Assembly (NCBI GenBank): GCA_963931435.1
Contig: OZ007012.1
Span: 1,302,001 to 1,366,000, forward strand
Direction: 5' to 3'
Length of the DNA: 64,000 bases
Source of the DNA: Coprousia sp963931435
GTDB lineage: Bacteria; Actinomycetota; Coriobacteriia; Coriobacteriales; Coriobacteriaceae
Part shown: positions 42,626 to 51,732 of the stretch, in pieces
Layout of the letters: each line of letters begins with the position of its first letter
Numbering within the stretch: position 1 is the first letter of the stretch
Notes under the pieces: generated by a model
What the model was told of the DNA's origin: nothing
What the model saw: only the letters and a program-made list of their open reading frames with translations
Databases searched by the model: none
Position numbers and translations under genes: made by a program

Positions 42626-43493
42626 AGACCTCCCGTACCTCCTCATAGATTCGCTTGATGACGGCGGCGACGTCGGCTGCGGTGGCGCCGCCCGTGTTCA
42701 CGATAAAGTTACCGTGGATGGGCGAGATCTCGGCGCCGCCGACCGAAAAACCCTTCAATCCACAGTCCTCGATCATCTTTCCCACACTTCGGTCGGGCGG
42801 GTTCTTGAAGACCGAGCCGCAGGTGGCGCTCCCCACCGGCTGGGTATGCCGGCGCCGCGTGAGCGCCTGCTCCATCTTGGTGCGGATATCGGCCTTGGAG
42901 CCCGGCGCCAGCTTGAGCGTCGCCTCGAGGACGATCTCGTTGCGGGGCAGCCCGCACATGCGGTAGCCCCAGGCGATGTCGTCGTGCGCGTAGTGGCGCA
43001 TCCCCGCGCCGGGTTTGAAGGTCACGACGTCCTGGATGAGCGAGCCGATCCACTCGGTGCGGCTCCCCGCGTTCATGGAAACGGCGCCGCCCACGGTGCC
43101 CGGGATGCCCACGGCGAACTCGAGGCCGGTGAGCTCGCGCGAGAGCGCGTCGTTCACCAAGCGCGCCAGGATCACGCCGGCGCCCACGGTGCACGTGACG
43201 CCATCCTCGGCCACCACGGTGCGCTGGAACTCGCGTCCCAGCGTGATGACGGCGCCGTCGTAGCCCTCGTCAGCGACGAGGAGGTTGGACCCCTTGCCGA
43301 TGATCACCCACGGCACGCGCTCGGCCTCGAGCACCTCCACCGCGCGCCGCAGCGCATGGTAGCTGTGGCACACCAAGAACAGCGCGGCGCGGCCGCCGAT
43401 GCGGTAGCTCGTGTGGCGCGCAAGGCGCTCGTTCTCGATGAGGTCGGTGTCGGCGGCGCCCGAGAGCGACATGACGGCGTTGAACAGGCCCAT
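42582..43493 (-). CDS. murB: UDP-N-acetylenolpyruvoylglucosamine reductase
   Basis: FAD enzyme reducing the enolpyruvyl group to give UDP-MurNAc. 303 aa. Seen: SYRIGGRAALFLVCHSYHAL, IIGKGSNLLVADEGYDGAV, GIPGTVGGAVSMNAGS (FAD/substrate loop), MCGLPRNEIVLEATLKL, and SVGKMIEDCGLKGFSVGGAE then HGNFIVNTGGATAADV. Type II-like length. Six bases after murC. Confidence 0.96.
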   Translation of the reverse strand: MGLFNAVMSLSGAADTDLIENERLARHTSYRIGGRAALFLVCHSYHALRRAVEVLEAERVPWVIIGKGSNLLVADEGYDGAVITLGREFQRTVVAEDGVTCTVGAGVILARLVNDALSRELTGLEFAVGIPGTVGGAVSMNAGSRTEWIGSLIQDVVTFKPGAGMRHYAHDDIAWGYRMCGLPRNEIVLEATLKLAPGSKADIRTKMEQALTRRRHTQPVGSATCGSVFKNPPDRSVGKMIEDCGLKGFSVGGAEISPIHGNFIVNTGGATAADVAAVIKRIYEEVREVYGIELQPEVKFLGF

Positions 43494-43499
43494 GCGCGC

Positions 43500-44918
43500 C
43501 TACGCTTCCCGGGATCGGGCGAAGTCGATGAACTCCGGCCCGATCTGGGTGACGTCGCCCGCGCCCATGGTGATGACGAGGTCGCCGGGCTCGGCCACCT
43601 CGGCGATGGTGCGCGCCACCTCGGAGCGGTCGTGCACGTAGACGACTTCCTTGCCCGGATGGCGGCGGCGCACGGTGTCGGCGAGCATCTTGGACGTGAC
43701 GCCGGGGATGGGCATCTCGCCGGCCGAGAACACGTCGATGAGGATCAGGCGGTCGGCGTCGGCGAACGCGTCGGCGAAGTCGTCGGCCAGCGCCTGGAGG
43801 CGCGAGTAGCGATGCGGCTGGAACACCACGTCCACGTGCGCGAAGCCCAGGCCCGCCGCAGCGGCGAGCGTGGCCTTGATCTCGGTGGGATGGTGGCCGT
43901 AGTCGTCCACCACGGTGATGCCGTCCACGTCGCCCACGTGCGTGAAGCGCCGGCGCACGCCGTCGAAGCTGGAGAGGGCGCGCGCGGCGGCCTCGGTATC
44001 GAGCCCCAGCACGAACGCCACCGCCAGCGCCGCCGTGGCGTTGAGCATGTTGTGGCGCCCCGGGTTGCTCTTGATGACGAGCTCATGGCGCGCGCCGCCC
44101 GGCAGCGTCACGCTGAAGGCGCTCGAGAGCGAGCGCTCCTGCGGATGCGGCTCGCACACGATGTCGCACCCGGCGTCGAATCCGTAGGTGAGCACGCGGC
44201 GCCCCGACTCGTGCGCGAGCTCGACGAGGCGCGGGTCGTCGCCGCACGCGATGACGGTGCCGTCCTCGCCCACGAGGCCCATGAACTTGACGAAGGTCTG
44301 CTCGATCTCCTCAAGGGAGCCGTAGTGGTCGAGGTGGTCGGCCTCCACGTTGGTGACGACGACCACCTGCGGGTTCAGATAGAGGAAGGAGCTGTCGGAC
44401 TCATCGGCCTCGGCCACGAAGTAGCGCCCCCGGCCGTTCCTGCCGTTGGTGTCGTAGCCCTCGACGATGCCGCCGATCAGGAAGCTCGGGTCGGCGCCCA
44501 TGCGGTCGAGCATGGTGGCGACCATGGAGGACGTCGTGGTCTTACCGTGCGTGCCCGCCACCGCGACGGTGGTGTAGCCCTCCCCCAGCGCCGAGAGCAT
44601 CTTGGCGCGCGGCCACACGGGGATGCCCAGCTCGCGGGCGCGGGCGAGCTCGGGATTGGTCTCGGGGATGGCGGTGGAGACCACCACCACATCCGGGGCG
44701 ACCTCGTCGATGGTCTGGGCCTTGTGCCCGATCCGCACGTCGACCCCGGCGCGCGCGAGCTGCCGGATGTAGCGCGACTGCTTGAGATCGGAGCCGCTGA
44801 CCGCGTAGCCGCGCTCGTGGAGCACGAGCGCGATGCCGCTCATGCCGGCGCCGCCGATGCCGATGAAGTGCGCGCGGGCGAAGGGCACCGCGGTCGGGGT
44901 GGTCGGAGTGTCTGCCAT
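43500..44918 (-). CDS. murC: UDP-N-acetylmuramate-L-alanine ligase
   Basis: First Mur ligase; ATP-dependent addition of L-Ala. 472 aa. Seen: N-terminal HFIGIGGAGMSGIALVLHER, ATP loop VAGTHGKTTTSSMVATML, EADESDSSFLYLNPQVVVVT, NMLNATAALAVAFVLG, and DDYGHHPTEIKATLAAAAGL. AGGGAG precedes the ATG. The 119-bp gap from murG contains a GGAGCC/GGCTCC hairpin and an A/T-rich stretch, so an internal promoter is possible. Confidence 0.97.
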   Translation of the reverse strand: MADTPTTPTAVPFARAHFIGIGGAGMSGIALVLHERGYAVSGSDLKQSRYIRQLARAGVDVRIGHKAQTIDEVAPDVVVVSTAIPETNPELARARELGIPVWPRAKMLSALGEGYTTVAVAGTHGKTTTSSMVATMLDRMGADPSFLIGGIVEGYDTNGRNGRGRYFVAEADESDSSFLYLNPQVVVVTNVEADHLDHYGSLEEIEQTFVKFMGLVGEDGTVIACGDDPRLVELAHESGRRVLTYGFDAGCDIVCEPHPQERSLSSAFSVTLPGGARHELVIKSNPGRHNMLNATAALAVAFVLGLDTEAAARALSSFDGVRRRFTHVGDVDGITVVDDYGHHPTEIKATLAAAAGLGFAHVDVVFQPHRYSRLQALADDFADAFADADRLILIDVFSAGEMPIPGVTSKMLADTVRRRHPGKEVVYVHDRSEVARTIAEVAEPGDLVITMGAGDVTQIGPEFIDFARSREA

Positions 44919-45037
44919 AACACATGCTCCCTGCGGATCATCTATCGATACATACCGAGCATACTTTACCGCAAACAGCCCGCTCTCATTGACACATTCT
45001 GGGGCCGGGGCGCCCGAGGAGCCCCGCGACGGCTCCC

Positions 45038-46162
45038 CTAGGCCAGTTTCTCCAGCTCGTCGGCGAGATGCTCGGCGGCCTCGGCCTGGTTGAGGTCGCG
45101 GGCCGCGGCGCGCATCCGCGCACGGCGCTCCGGATCGGCCAGAAGGCCCATCAGCTCGCGCTCGAAGGCGGCGCCGTCGATGTCGGCGTCCTTGAACATC
45201 ACGGCGGCGCCCGCGTCCACGAGCAGCCGCGCGTTGGTGGTCTGGTGGTCGGCGGTGGCGAAGGGATAGGGCACGAGCACCGCCGGGACGCAGAGCGCCG
45301 CGATTTCGGCGATGCTCGAGGCCCCGGCGCGCGAGAGCACCAGGTCGGCGGCAGCGAGCACGTCTCCCATGTCCTCGATGTAGCCGCTCACGCGGTAGCG
45401 TGCGGCCTCCGATGCGGTGAGCGCCAGCGCGTCGCGGGTCGCCTCGAAGTCGTCGGCGCCGGTGGAGTGCAGCACGTTGAGGCCGGGGACGGCGAGGAGC
45501 TCGCGCTTCAGCGCGACCATGCGCTCGTTCAGGTGGTGCGCGCCGAGCGAGCCGCCGAACACCACGAGCAGGGTCTCGTCCGCGCCCACGCCGAGCGCCG
45601 CCCGGCCGCGCGCGCGGTCGCCCTCGAGCACCTGGCGGCGCACGGGGTTGCCCGTGAAGCGGATGCGATCGGCCCGCGCGCCGGCGCGGACGAAGACGTC
45701 GGCCACGCTCGGCTGGGCTATGGCGATGAGCGCGGCGTCGCGCGCGGTCTTCTTGTTGGCGAGGCCCGGCACCGAGTTCTGCTCATGCAGGGCGATCGGG
45801 ATGCCGAGCCGCTTGGCCGCGCGCATGAGCGGCAGCTCCACGTAGGCGCCGAACCCGATGGCGACATCGGGTCTGAGCGCGGCGTCGGCGCGGAACGCCT
45901 TGGCGAGGCGTCGCTCCTCGTGGGCGAGGTGCGCCAGCGCCGTGGCGAGCGTCCAGGGGCGCTGGCGGTCGAAGCCCGTCACGTTCACGGGGAAGAAGTC
46001 GAAGCCCGCCTCGGGGACGAGCCGTCCCTCGAGGCGGCGCGTCTCGCCGAAGAAGCGGACCGCGTGGCCGCGGTCGCGCAGCTCCTCGGCGAGGGCGAGC
46101 GCCGGGTTGACGTGTCCGGCCGTGCCGCCGGCGGCGATGGCGATGTTGAGCTTACCGGTCAC
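45038..46162 (-). CDS. murG: MurG glycosyltransferase (lipid II synthesis)
   Basis: Adds GlcNAc to lipid I at the inner membrane face. 374 aa from GTG 46162. Seen: IAIAAGGTAGHVNPALALAE, LHEQNSVPGLANKKTARDAA, VVFGGSLGAHHLNERMV, and RAGASSIAEIAALCVPAVLV then PYPFATADHQTTNARLL. The start overlaps the ftsW stop (GTGA). Confidence 0.96.
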   Translation of the reverse strand: MTGKLNIAIAAGGTAGHVNPALALAEELRDRGHAVRFFGETRRLEGRLVPEAGFDFFPVNVTGFDRQRPWTLATALAHLAHEERRLAKAFRADAALRPDVAIGFGAYVELPLMRAAKRLGIPIALHEQNSVPGLANKKTARDAALIAIAQPSVADVFVRAGARADRIRFTGNPVRRQVLEGDRARGRAALGVGADETLLVVFGGSLGAHHLNERMVALKRELLAVPGLNVLHSTGADDFEATRDALALTASEAARYRVSGYIEDMGDVLAAADLVLSRAGASSIAEIAALCVPAVLVPYPFATADHQTTNARLLVDAGAAVMFKDADIDGAAFERELMGLLADPERRARMRAAARDLNQAEAAEHLADELEKLA

Positions 46163-47748
46163 AAGCCTCTCCTTCCCGCGGGCGGTCGGGCGCCGCGCGG
46201 GCGCGCCCCTCCCGCCCCGTCGCGGTCGCGGCGCTGCGAGCGCAGCCGCTCCACCGGATCGTATCCAAGGTCGACGCGCCCATAGGGCCCCGCTCCCCTG
46301 CGCGCCGGGCCCGAAGCGAGAGGCGCCCCGCGCCGCGGGGCCGAGGCGGAGCGGCGATGCGGCTCGGGAACCGCCTCGGCGCGGCCCGTGCCGTCCACCA
46401 CCGCGAAGCCCCTGCGCGCCGAGCGCGGCCGCGCCTCGCCGGCGGTGCTCCCCTCGATGGTCCCCGGCGCGCCCGGGTCCCCGGCGCCCGGGTCCTCCGG
46501 ACCCATCACGGCCATGCGCGAGCGCAGCGCGTCATGCACCGTGCGCGGGTTGCTCTCCATCGAGACCCTGAGGATGAGCCCGCAGATCATGAGGGTCGAC
46601 ATCACCGAGGCGCCACCGTAGGAGATGAGCGGCATGGTCTTGCCCGTCATGGGCGTCACGCCCAGGATGCCGAGGGCGTTGACCAGGAACTGCAGCATGA
46701 TGAGCACGGCCGAGCCGTAGGCGATGAGCCTCCCCTGTATGGTGGGCGCCTGGGCGGCGATCTTGAACGCGGCGTAGACCATCATGAGGTACACGCCGAT
46801 GAACACGAGCATCCCGACGAACCCGAGCTCCTCGCCGATGATGGCGAGGATGTAGTCGTTGTGGGCCTCGGGCAGGTAGTTGTACTTCATGGTGGAGTTG
46901 CCGATGCCGCGGCCGAACAGCCCGCCCGAGGCGAACGCCATGATGGCGAGCGTGGCCTGGTAGCCGTCGCCATACGGGTCGGACCAGGGGTCGGACATGA
47001 GGCGCGCCGAGCGGTAGCCCGACTTGATGATGAACAGGAACGCCACCACGAGCGCCACGCCCACGAGCGGCAGGATGAGCCGGTAGGAGAAGCCCGCGAA
47101 GTAGCACATGCTGAACACGGTGCCGCCGATGATGAGGCAGGTGCCCAGATCGGGCTCGGCGATGATGAGCGCCACGGGCAGGATCACCGCGCCGGCGAGC
47201 ATGACCACGAACGTGAGGGTGTCGAGCGAGCGCTCCTCGTAGTACTCGTGGAAAATCTTTGCCGCGGTGACGATGAGCAGAGGCTTGGCGAACTCCGAGG
47301 GCTGGAACTGCATGCCGATGTTGATCCAGCGGCGCGCCCCTCCGGCGTCGACGCCGACGGCGAGCACCGCGAGCAGGAGCACGAGCATGCCGATCCACAC
47401 GCCCCAGACGATGGGCGAGCGCATGGTGGCCAGGCTCACCCGCGACACCGCGAGCATGAGCACGAGGCCCATGGCGATCCAGCCCGCCTGGCGCACGAGG
47501 TAGTAGGTGGAGCTGCCCGTCTCCTTGAGCGCCTCGACCGACGAGGCGGAGTAGACCATGAGCAGGCCGAACGCCAGGATGGCCCCCAGGCAGGACAGAA
47601 AGACGAGACGCGGGCGCATGATGCGCGCCGGCACGCCGGCGATGAGGCGCTCCCCCAGGCGGGCGGCGCGGCCGCGCCGGGTGCGGGCGCGGTCGGCGTC
47701 GCCGTCGCGGCGCGCGCGGACGTCGTTGCTGTTGCGGGCGGCCTCCAC
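46159..47748 (-). CDS. ftsW: lipid II polymerase / division protein FtsW
   Basis: SEDS-family peptidoglycan glycosyltransferase of the septum. 529 aa from GTG 47748 (AGGGGG before it), ten helices between ~46 and ~400. Seen: INIGMQFQPSEFAKPLLIVT, LIIAEPDLGTCLIIGG with the catalytic-type Asp loop, YLPEAHNDYILAIIGEELGF and GKTMPLISYGGASVMSTLM. The C-terminal ~130 residues are a basic, Pro/Gly/Arg-rich extension, a recurrent theme in this cluster. Confidence 0.95.
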   Translation of the reverse strand: MEAARNSNDVRARRDGDADRARTRRGRAARLGERLIAGVPARIMRPRLVFLSCLGAILAFGLLMVYSASSVEALKETGSSTYYLVRQAGWIAMGLVLMLAVSRVSLATMRSPIVWGVWIGMLVLLLAVLAVGVDAGGARRWINIGMQFQPSEFAKPLLIVTAAKIFHEYYEERSLDTLTFVVMLAGAVILPVALIIAEPDLGTCLIIGGTVFSMCYFAGFSYRLILPLVGVALVVAFLFIIKSGYRSARLMSDPWSDPYGDGYQATLAIMAFASGGLFGRGIGNSTMKYNYLPEAHNDYILAIIGEELGFVGMLVFIGVYLMMVYAAFKIAAQAPTIQGRLIAYGSAVLIMLQFLVNALGILGVTPMTGKTMPLISYGGASVMSTLMICGLILRVSMESNPRTVHDALRSRMAVMGPEDPGAGDPGAPGTIEGSTAGEARPRSARRGFAVVDGTGRAEAVPEPHRRSASAPRRGAPLASGPARRGAGPYGRVDLGYDPVERLRSQRRDRDGAGGARPRGARPPAGRRGL

Positions 47749-47757
47749 GAAGGCCCC

Positions 47758-49161
47758 CTAGCGCTCGGAGCGCGCCTGGGCGGCGAGCTCGGACACGTAC
47801 TCCTTGAAGCGCGCCCCGCGCTCCTCGAAGCCCGAGAACTCGTCGAACGACGAGCATGCCGGTGAGAGCAGCACCACGTCGCCACGCCCGGCGAGCGAGC
47901 GCGCCACGTCCACGGCGTCGCGCATGTTGGACGCCTCGGCGATGTCGACCTCGTTGCCGCAACGCGCCTCCTCCATGGCGTGCATGAAGCGCTCGCGCGC
48001 CTCGCCGAAGCACACCACGGCCGCGACGCTTGCCATCACGCGGCGCGCGAACGACTCGAGCGGGGTGCCCTTGTCGTGGCCGCCGAGCAGCAGGATCACG
48101 CGGTCGGAGGGGAACGCCGTGAGGGCCTTCTCCACCGCATCGGTGTTGGTCGCCTTGGAATCGTTGAAGAACCGCACGCCGTCGACCTCGCCAGCCGGCT
48201 CGACGCGGTGCTCGAGCGGCTGGAAATCAAGCAGCCCCCGGCGCACCCCGTCCGCCGCGGCGCCCGCGAAAAGCGCCATCGCGGCGGCGGCGAGCGCGTT
48301 CATGGCGTTGTGGCGGCCCGCGATCTTGAGCTCTCCGGCGCCCACCAGCTCGACCTCGACGCCGGCGAGGCGCACGCAGAGCATGCCGGCGCGCACGAAG
48401 GCCGCGTCGGCCGTGCCGGGATCCTCGAACGCCAGCGACAGGATCCGGCGACCGGGGGCCTCGATCTCGCCGAGCACGGCGCGGACGCCCTCGTCGTCGA
48501 CGTTGACAACGGCCAGGTCGTCCGGGCCCATGTTGCGGAAGACGCGGCACTTGGCGCGCGCGTAGGCCTCGTGGCTGCGGTGCCAGGCGAGGTGGTCGGG
48601 CGTGATGTTGAGCAGCGCCGCCGCGCGCGGATGCAGCTCGATGGCGCAGGCGAGCTGGTAGCTGGAGAGCTCGGCCACGAACCACGATCCGCTCTCGCGC
48701 CGATCGACGCGCGAGATCGCGGTGTCGCCGATGTTGCCCACCGCCTCCGCGGAGAGGCGCGCGGCCCGCAGCAGATGGCAGGCGAGCGAGGTCGTGGTGG
48801 TCTTGCCGTTGGTGCCCGTCACGGCGATCCAGCGATCGGGCGAGAGGCGCCAGGCGAACTCGGGCTCGCCCATGATCTGTCCAGCATGGTCTCGCGCCGA
48901 GGCGAAGAAGGCGGAGAACTCGGAGATGCCGGGGCTCGCGACGCACACATCGAAGGAGCCCTCGACCTCCTCGCTCCCCAGGACCACGGTCGCGCCCGCC
49001 TCCTCGAGCGCGCGGGAGGCATCCGAGGGGCGCGCCGAGGCGCCGCCGTAGACGGTGACGGACGAGACGCGCTCCGGGTGCGCGAGCGCCCAGCGCGCGA
49101 CGTCGCCCCCCGTGGTGCCGATGCCCAGGACCAGCAGGCTCATCTGATGAGGTAACGACAT
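47758..49161 (-). CDS. murD: UDP-MurNAc-L-Ala:D-Glu ligase
   Basis: Adds D-glutamate. 467 aa from ATG 49161 (AGGGAG before it); a longer open frame reaching 50115 runs through mraY and is not coding. Seen: WIAVTGTNGKTTTTSLACHL, VAELSSYQLACAIELHPRA, LLNITPDHLAWHRSHEAYA, GRHNAMNALAAAAMALF and RFFNDSKATNTDAVEKAL. N-terminal domain is shortened relative to E. coli. Ends 9 bases before ftsW. Confidence 0.96.
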   Translation of the reverse strand: MSLPHQMSLLVLGIGTTGGDVARWALAHPERVSSVTVYGGASARPSDASRALEEAGATVVLGSEEVEGSFDVCVASPGISEFSAFFASARDHAGQIMGEPEFAWRLSPDRWIAVTGTNGKTTTTSLACHLLRAARLSAEAVGNIGDTAISRVDRRESGSWFVAELSSYQLACAIELHPRAAALLNITPDHLAWHRSHEAYARAKCRVFRNMGPDDLAVVNVDDEGVRAVLGEIEAPGRRILSLAFEDPGTADAAFVRAGMLCVRLAGVEVELVGAGELKIAGRHNAMNALAAAAMALFAGAAADGVRRGLLDFQPLEHRVEPAGEVDGVRFFNDSKATNTDAVEKALTAFPSDRVILLLGGHDKGTPLESFARRVMASVAAVVCFGEARERFMHAMEEARCGNEVDIAEASNMRDAVDVARSLAGRGDVVLLSPACSSFDEFSGFEERGARFKEYVSELAAQARSER

Positions 49162-49169
49162 GATGCTCC

Positions 49170-50201
49170 CTATCCCAACTGGATGAACAGCGCGAGGCCG
49201 AGCGCGCCGAACGCGGCCGCGACGATCCAGAAGCGGATCACGACCTTGGTCTCGGCCCAGCCGAGCTTCTCGAAATGATGATGGATCGGCGCCATGAGGA
49301 AGACGCGCCTGCCCGTGAGCTTGAAGCTCACCACCTGGATCATGACGGAGAGCGCCTCCACGATGAAGAGCCCGCCGATGACGAGCGAGGTGACCTCGGT
49401 GTTGGTCATGATGGCCACGCAGGCGAACGCCGCGCCGAGCGCGAGCGAGCCGGTGTCGCCCATGAAGATGCTCGCCGGGTAGCAGTTGAACCACAGAAAG
49501 CCCAGGCAGGCCCCCGCGCAGGCGGCCGAGAAGATGGCGAGGTTCACATCCCCGTGCAGAAACGAGATGGCCGCCATGATGAGCATGGCGATCATCGAGG
49601 TGCCGCCCGCCAGGCCGTCGAGGCCGTCGGTGAGGTTGACGGCGTTGGAGAGGCCGGCGATGAGCAGCCACGCGAACGCGACGTAGAGCCAGGGGATGCG
49701 GAAGGGCGCGCCCGCGATCTCCACCGTGGTGGTGAGCACCCCCAAATCGATGGCGAACCCGCCCGGGAAGCGCACCTCCGGCGCCACCCCGCACCAGTTG
49801 ACCGCCAGCAGGCAGAACGTGAAGCAGATGATGGTGAGGCCGATCATCTTGGCGTGCGGCGTGAGGCCGAGCGAGCGCCCGTGCGTGACGGAGGTCACGT
49901 CGTCGATGAGGCCGAGGAGCCCCGTGGCCGCCGTGGCGGCGAGCACCAGGGCGAGCTCGGTGGTGAGCCGGCCCATGAGCAGGCACGAGATGGCGACGGC
50001 GACGAGTATCACCACGCCGCCCATGGTGGGCGTGCCCTGCTTGACCAGATGGCGCTGGGGCCCGTCGGCACGCACCTGCTGCCCGAAGTGCTCGACCTTC
50101 ATGAGGCGGATCCACGCCGGCATGAGCGCCAGCGCAGCCAGCGCGGCGATGCCGAGTGCCAGGAACGCCTGATAGGTTGGGTAGGCGGGATTACCGAGCA
50201 T
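49170..50201 (-). CDS. mraY: phospho-MurNAc-pentapeptide transferase
   Basis: Makes lipid I by moving phospho-MurNAc-pentapeptide to undecaprenyl phosphate. 343 aa, ten helices. Seen: HLVKQGTPTMGGVVILVAVA, LGLIDDVTSVTHGRSLG with the Asp-Asp pair, NLTDGLDGLAGGTSMIAML, FMGDTGSLALGAAFA and LMAPIHHHFEKLGWAE. Starts 11 bases inside the murF end with GAGGTG as ribosome site. Confidence 0.97.
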   Translation of the reverse strand: MLGNPAYPTYQAFLALGIAALAALALMPAWIRLMKVEHFGQQVRADGPQRHLVKQGTPTMGGVVILVAVAISCLLMGRLTTELALVLAATAATGLLGLIDDVTSVTHGRSLGLTPHAKMIGLTIICFTFCLLAVNWCGVAPEVRFPGGFAIDLGVLTTTVEIAGAPFRIPWLYVAFAWLLIAGLSNAVNLTDGLDGLAGGTSMIAMLIMAAISFLHGDVNLAIFSAACAGACLGFLWFNCYPASIFMGDTGSLALGAAFACVAIMTNTEVTSLVIGGLFIVEALSVMIQVVSFKLTGRRVFLMAPIHHHFEKLGWAETKVVIRFWIVAAAFGALGLALFIQLG

Positions 50202-51639
50202 CGGCGCACACCTCTTCCGCGAATCGATCGAGCCCGACGGCGTTCGAGCCCTTCACCAGCACCAGGTCGCCGGGCCCGAAGGCGCCTCCCCACCGCGCGC
50301 AGGCGCGCTCGGCGCTCTCCACGTGGAAGATGCGATCGGCGGGCATGCCCATGAGGCGCGCCGCATCCGCGATGCGGCGGGCGTTCTCGCCGCCCACGCA
50401 CACCAGAAGGTCGAGGTGCTTGGCGGCCGCGTAGGCGCCCACCAGCTCGTGCAGGCGCGGGGCCTCATCGCCCATCTCGCCCATCTCGCCCAGCACGGCG
50501 CTGCGCGCGCTCGCGCCCGGCAGAGCCACCAGGAGGTCGAGGCCGGCAGCCATGGACTCGGGGCTGGCGTTGTAGGAGTCATCGATGACGCGCGCGCCCG
50601 AGGCGCACGCGCGCACCTGCTGGCGCCGCCCGGTGATGGCGAGCTCGTGGAACGCCTGGTCGATCTCGAACTGGGGCACGCCCAGGCGCCGCGCGACGGC
50701 GGCGGCGAACAGGGCGTTCTGCACGGCCGGCAGCCCCGGGATGGAGAGACCCGTGCGGTACTGCGAGCCGTTCTCGAGCATGATGTCGAACGAGGCGCAG
50801 CCGGCATCGTCGAGCTCGATGGCGCGCGCCGAGACGTCGTCGTCGGCGCTCATGCCCGCCAGCACCACCTCGACGCCGGCCGGCTTGGCGAAGTTCTCGA
50901 TGATGAAGGGGGTGAAGTCGTCCTCGCCCGAGAGCACCAGCGCGCTGTGGTGCCCCTCGAAGTTCTGGGACGAGGGCGGCATGCCCTGGATGATCTCGGC
51001 CTTGGCGCGGGCGATGTTCTCGCGCCCGCCCAGAAGGCCCACGTGCGAGGTGCCGATCTTGGTGATGACCGCGTAGGTGGGCTGGGCGCAGCGCGTGAGG
51101 CGCGCGATCTCGCCGGGGGCGTTCATGCCCATCTCGAGGACCATGATCTGGGTGTCCTTGGGCGCCGCCAGGATGGTGAGCGGCATGCCGATGAGGCTGT
51201 TGTAGTTACCCTGGGTCGCGTGCACGCGGAAGCGCTTGGCGAGCACGGCCGCCAGGATGTCCTTGGTGGTGGTCTTGCCGATGGACCCCGTCACGCCCAC
51301 CACGGTGCAGCGCATGCGGGCGCGGTAGCCCTGGGCCAGGCGCAGGAGGAACTCCGTCGGGTCCTCCGCGACGAAAATCGCCGCCTCGTGGTCGTCCGCG
51401 CTGCGCACGAGCGCGCGGTCCGGCTCGCGCGTGAGCACCACGGCCGCCGCGCCCGCCTCGATGGCGCGACCGGCGAAATCGTTGCCATCCACGCGCTCCC
51501 CGGGGAAGGCGACGAAGATGCAGTCGCGCTCGACGGCGCGCGAGTCGATGACGCAGCCGCGGCACACGCGGTCGGCCACCCCCGTGACGGCGCGCGCGCC
51601 CGTGACGGCGCCGATGTATCTCACGGCGATCTCTACCAT
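50191..51639 (-). CDS. murF: UDP-MurNAc-tripeptide:D-Ala-D-Ala ligase
   Basis: Last cytoplasmic Mur ligase. 482 aa. Seen: GVTGSIGKTTTKDILAAVL (P-loop), LEMGMNAPGEIARLTRCAQP, AVITKIGTSHVGLLGGRENI, DDSYNASPESMAAGLDLL. murE, which normally precedes murF, is not in the cluster. AAGGAGCTAGATC precedes the ATG; TACAAT (minus strand, 51682-51677) lies in the 93-bp gap to ftsI and could be a weak internal promoter. Confidence 0.97.
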   Translation of the reverse strand: MVEIAVRYIGAVTGARAVTGVADRVCRGCVIDSRAVERDCIFVAFPGERVDGNDFAGRAIEAGAAAVVLTREPDRALVRSADDHEAAIFVAEDPTEFLLRLAQGYRARMRCTVVGVTGSIGKTTTKDILAAVLAKRFRVHATQGNYNSLIGMPLTILAAPKDTQIMVLEMGMNAPGEIARLTRCAQPTYAVITKIGTSHVGLLGGRENIARAKAEIIQGMPPSSQNFEGHHSALVLSGEDDFTPFIIENFAKPAGVEVVLAGMSADDDVSARAIELDDAGCASFDIMLENGSQYRTGLSIPGLPAVQNALFAAAVARRLGVPQFEIDQAFHELAITGRRQQVRACASGARVIDDSYNASPESMAAGLDLLVALPGASARSAVLGEMGEMGDEAPRLHELVGAYAAAKHLDLLVCVGGENARRIADAARLMGMPADRIFHVESAERACARWGGAFGPGDLVLVKGSNAVGLDRFAEEVCADAR

Positions 51640-51732
51640 GATCTAGCTCCTTGCTCGCGATTCATGCCAGCTGGTTATTGTATCCCAGGCTGCGTGCCGC
51701 TGTGGTGCAGGCCCTGTGAACATGGCGGCGCC

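Noticed and set aside
49162..50115. N-terminal extension of the murD frame across mraY
   Set aside because: Arg/His/Pro-rich translation antagonistic to the clear mraY frame; murD has its own start and ribosome site at 49161.
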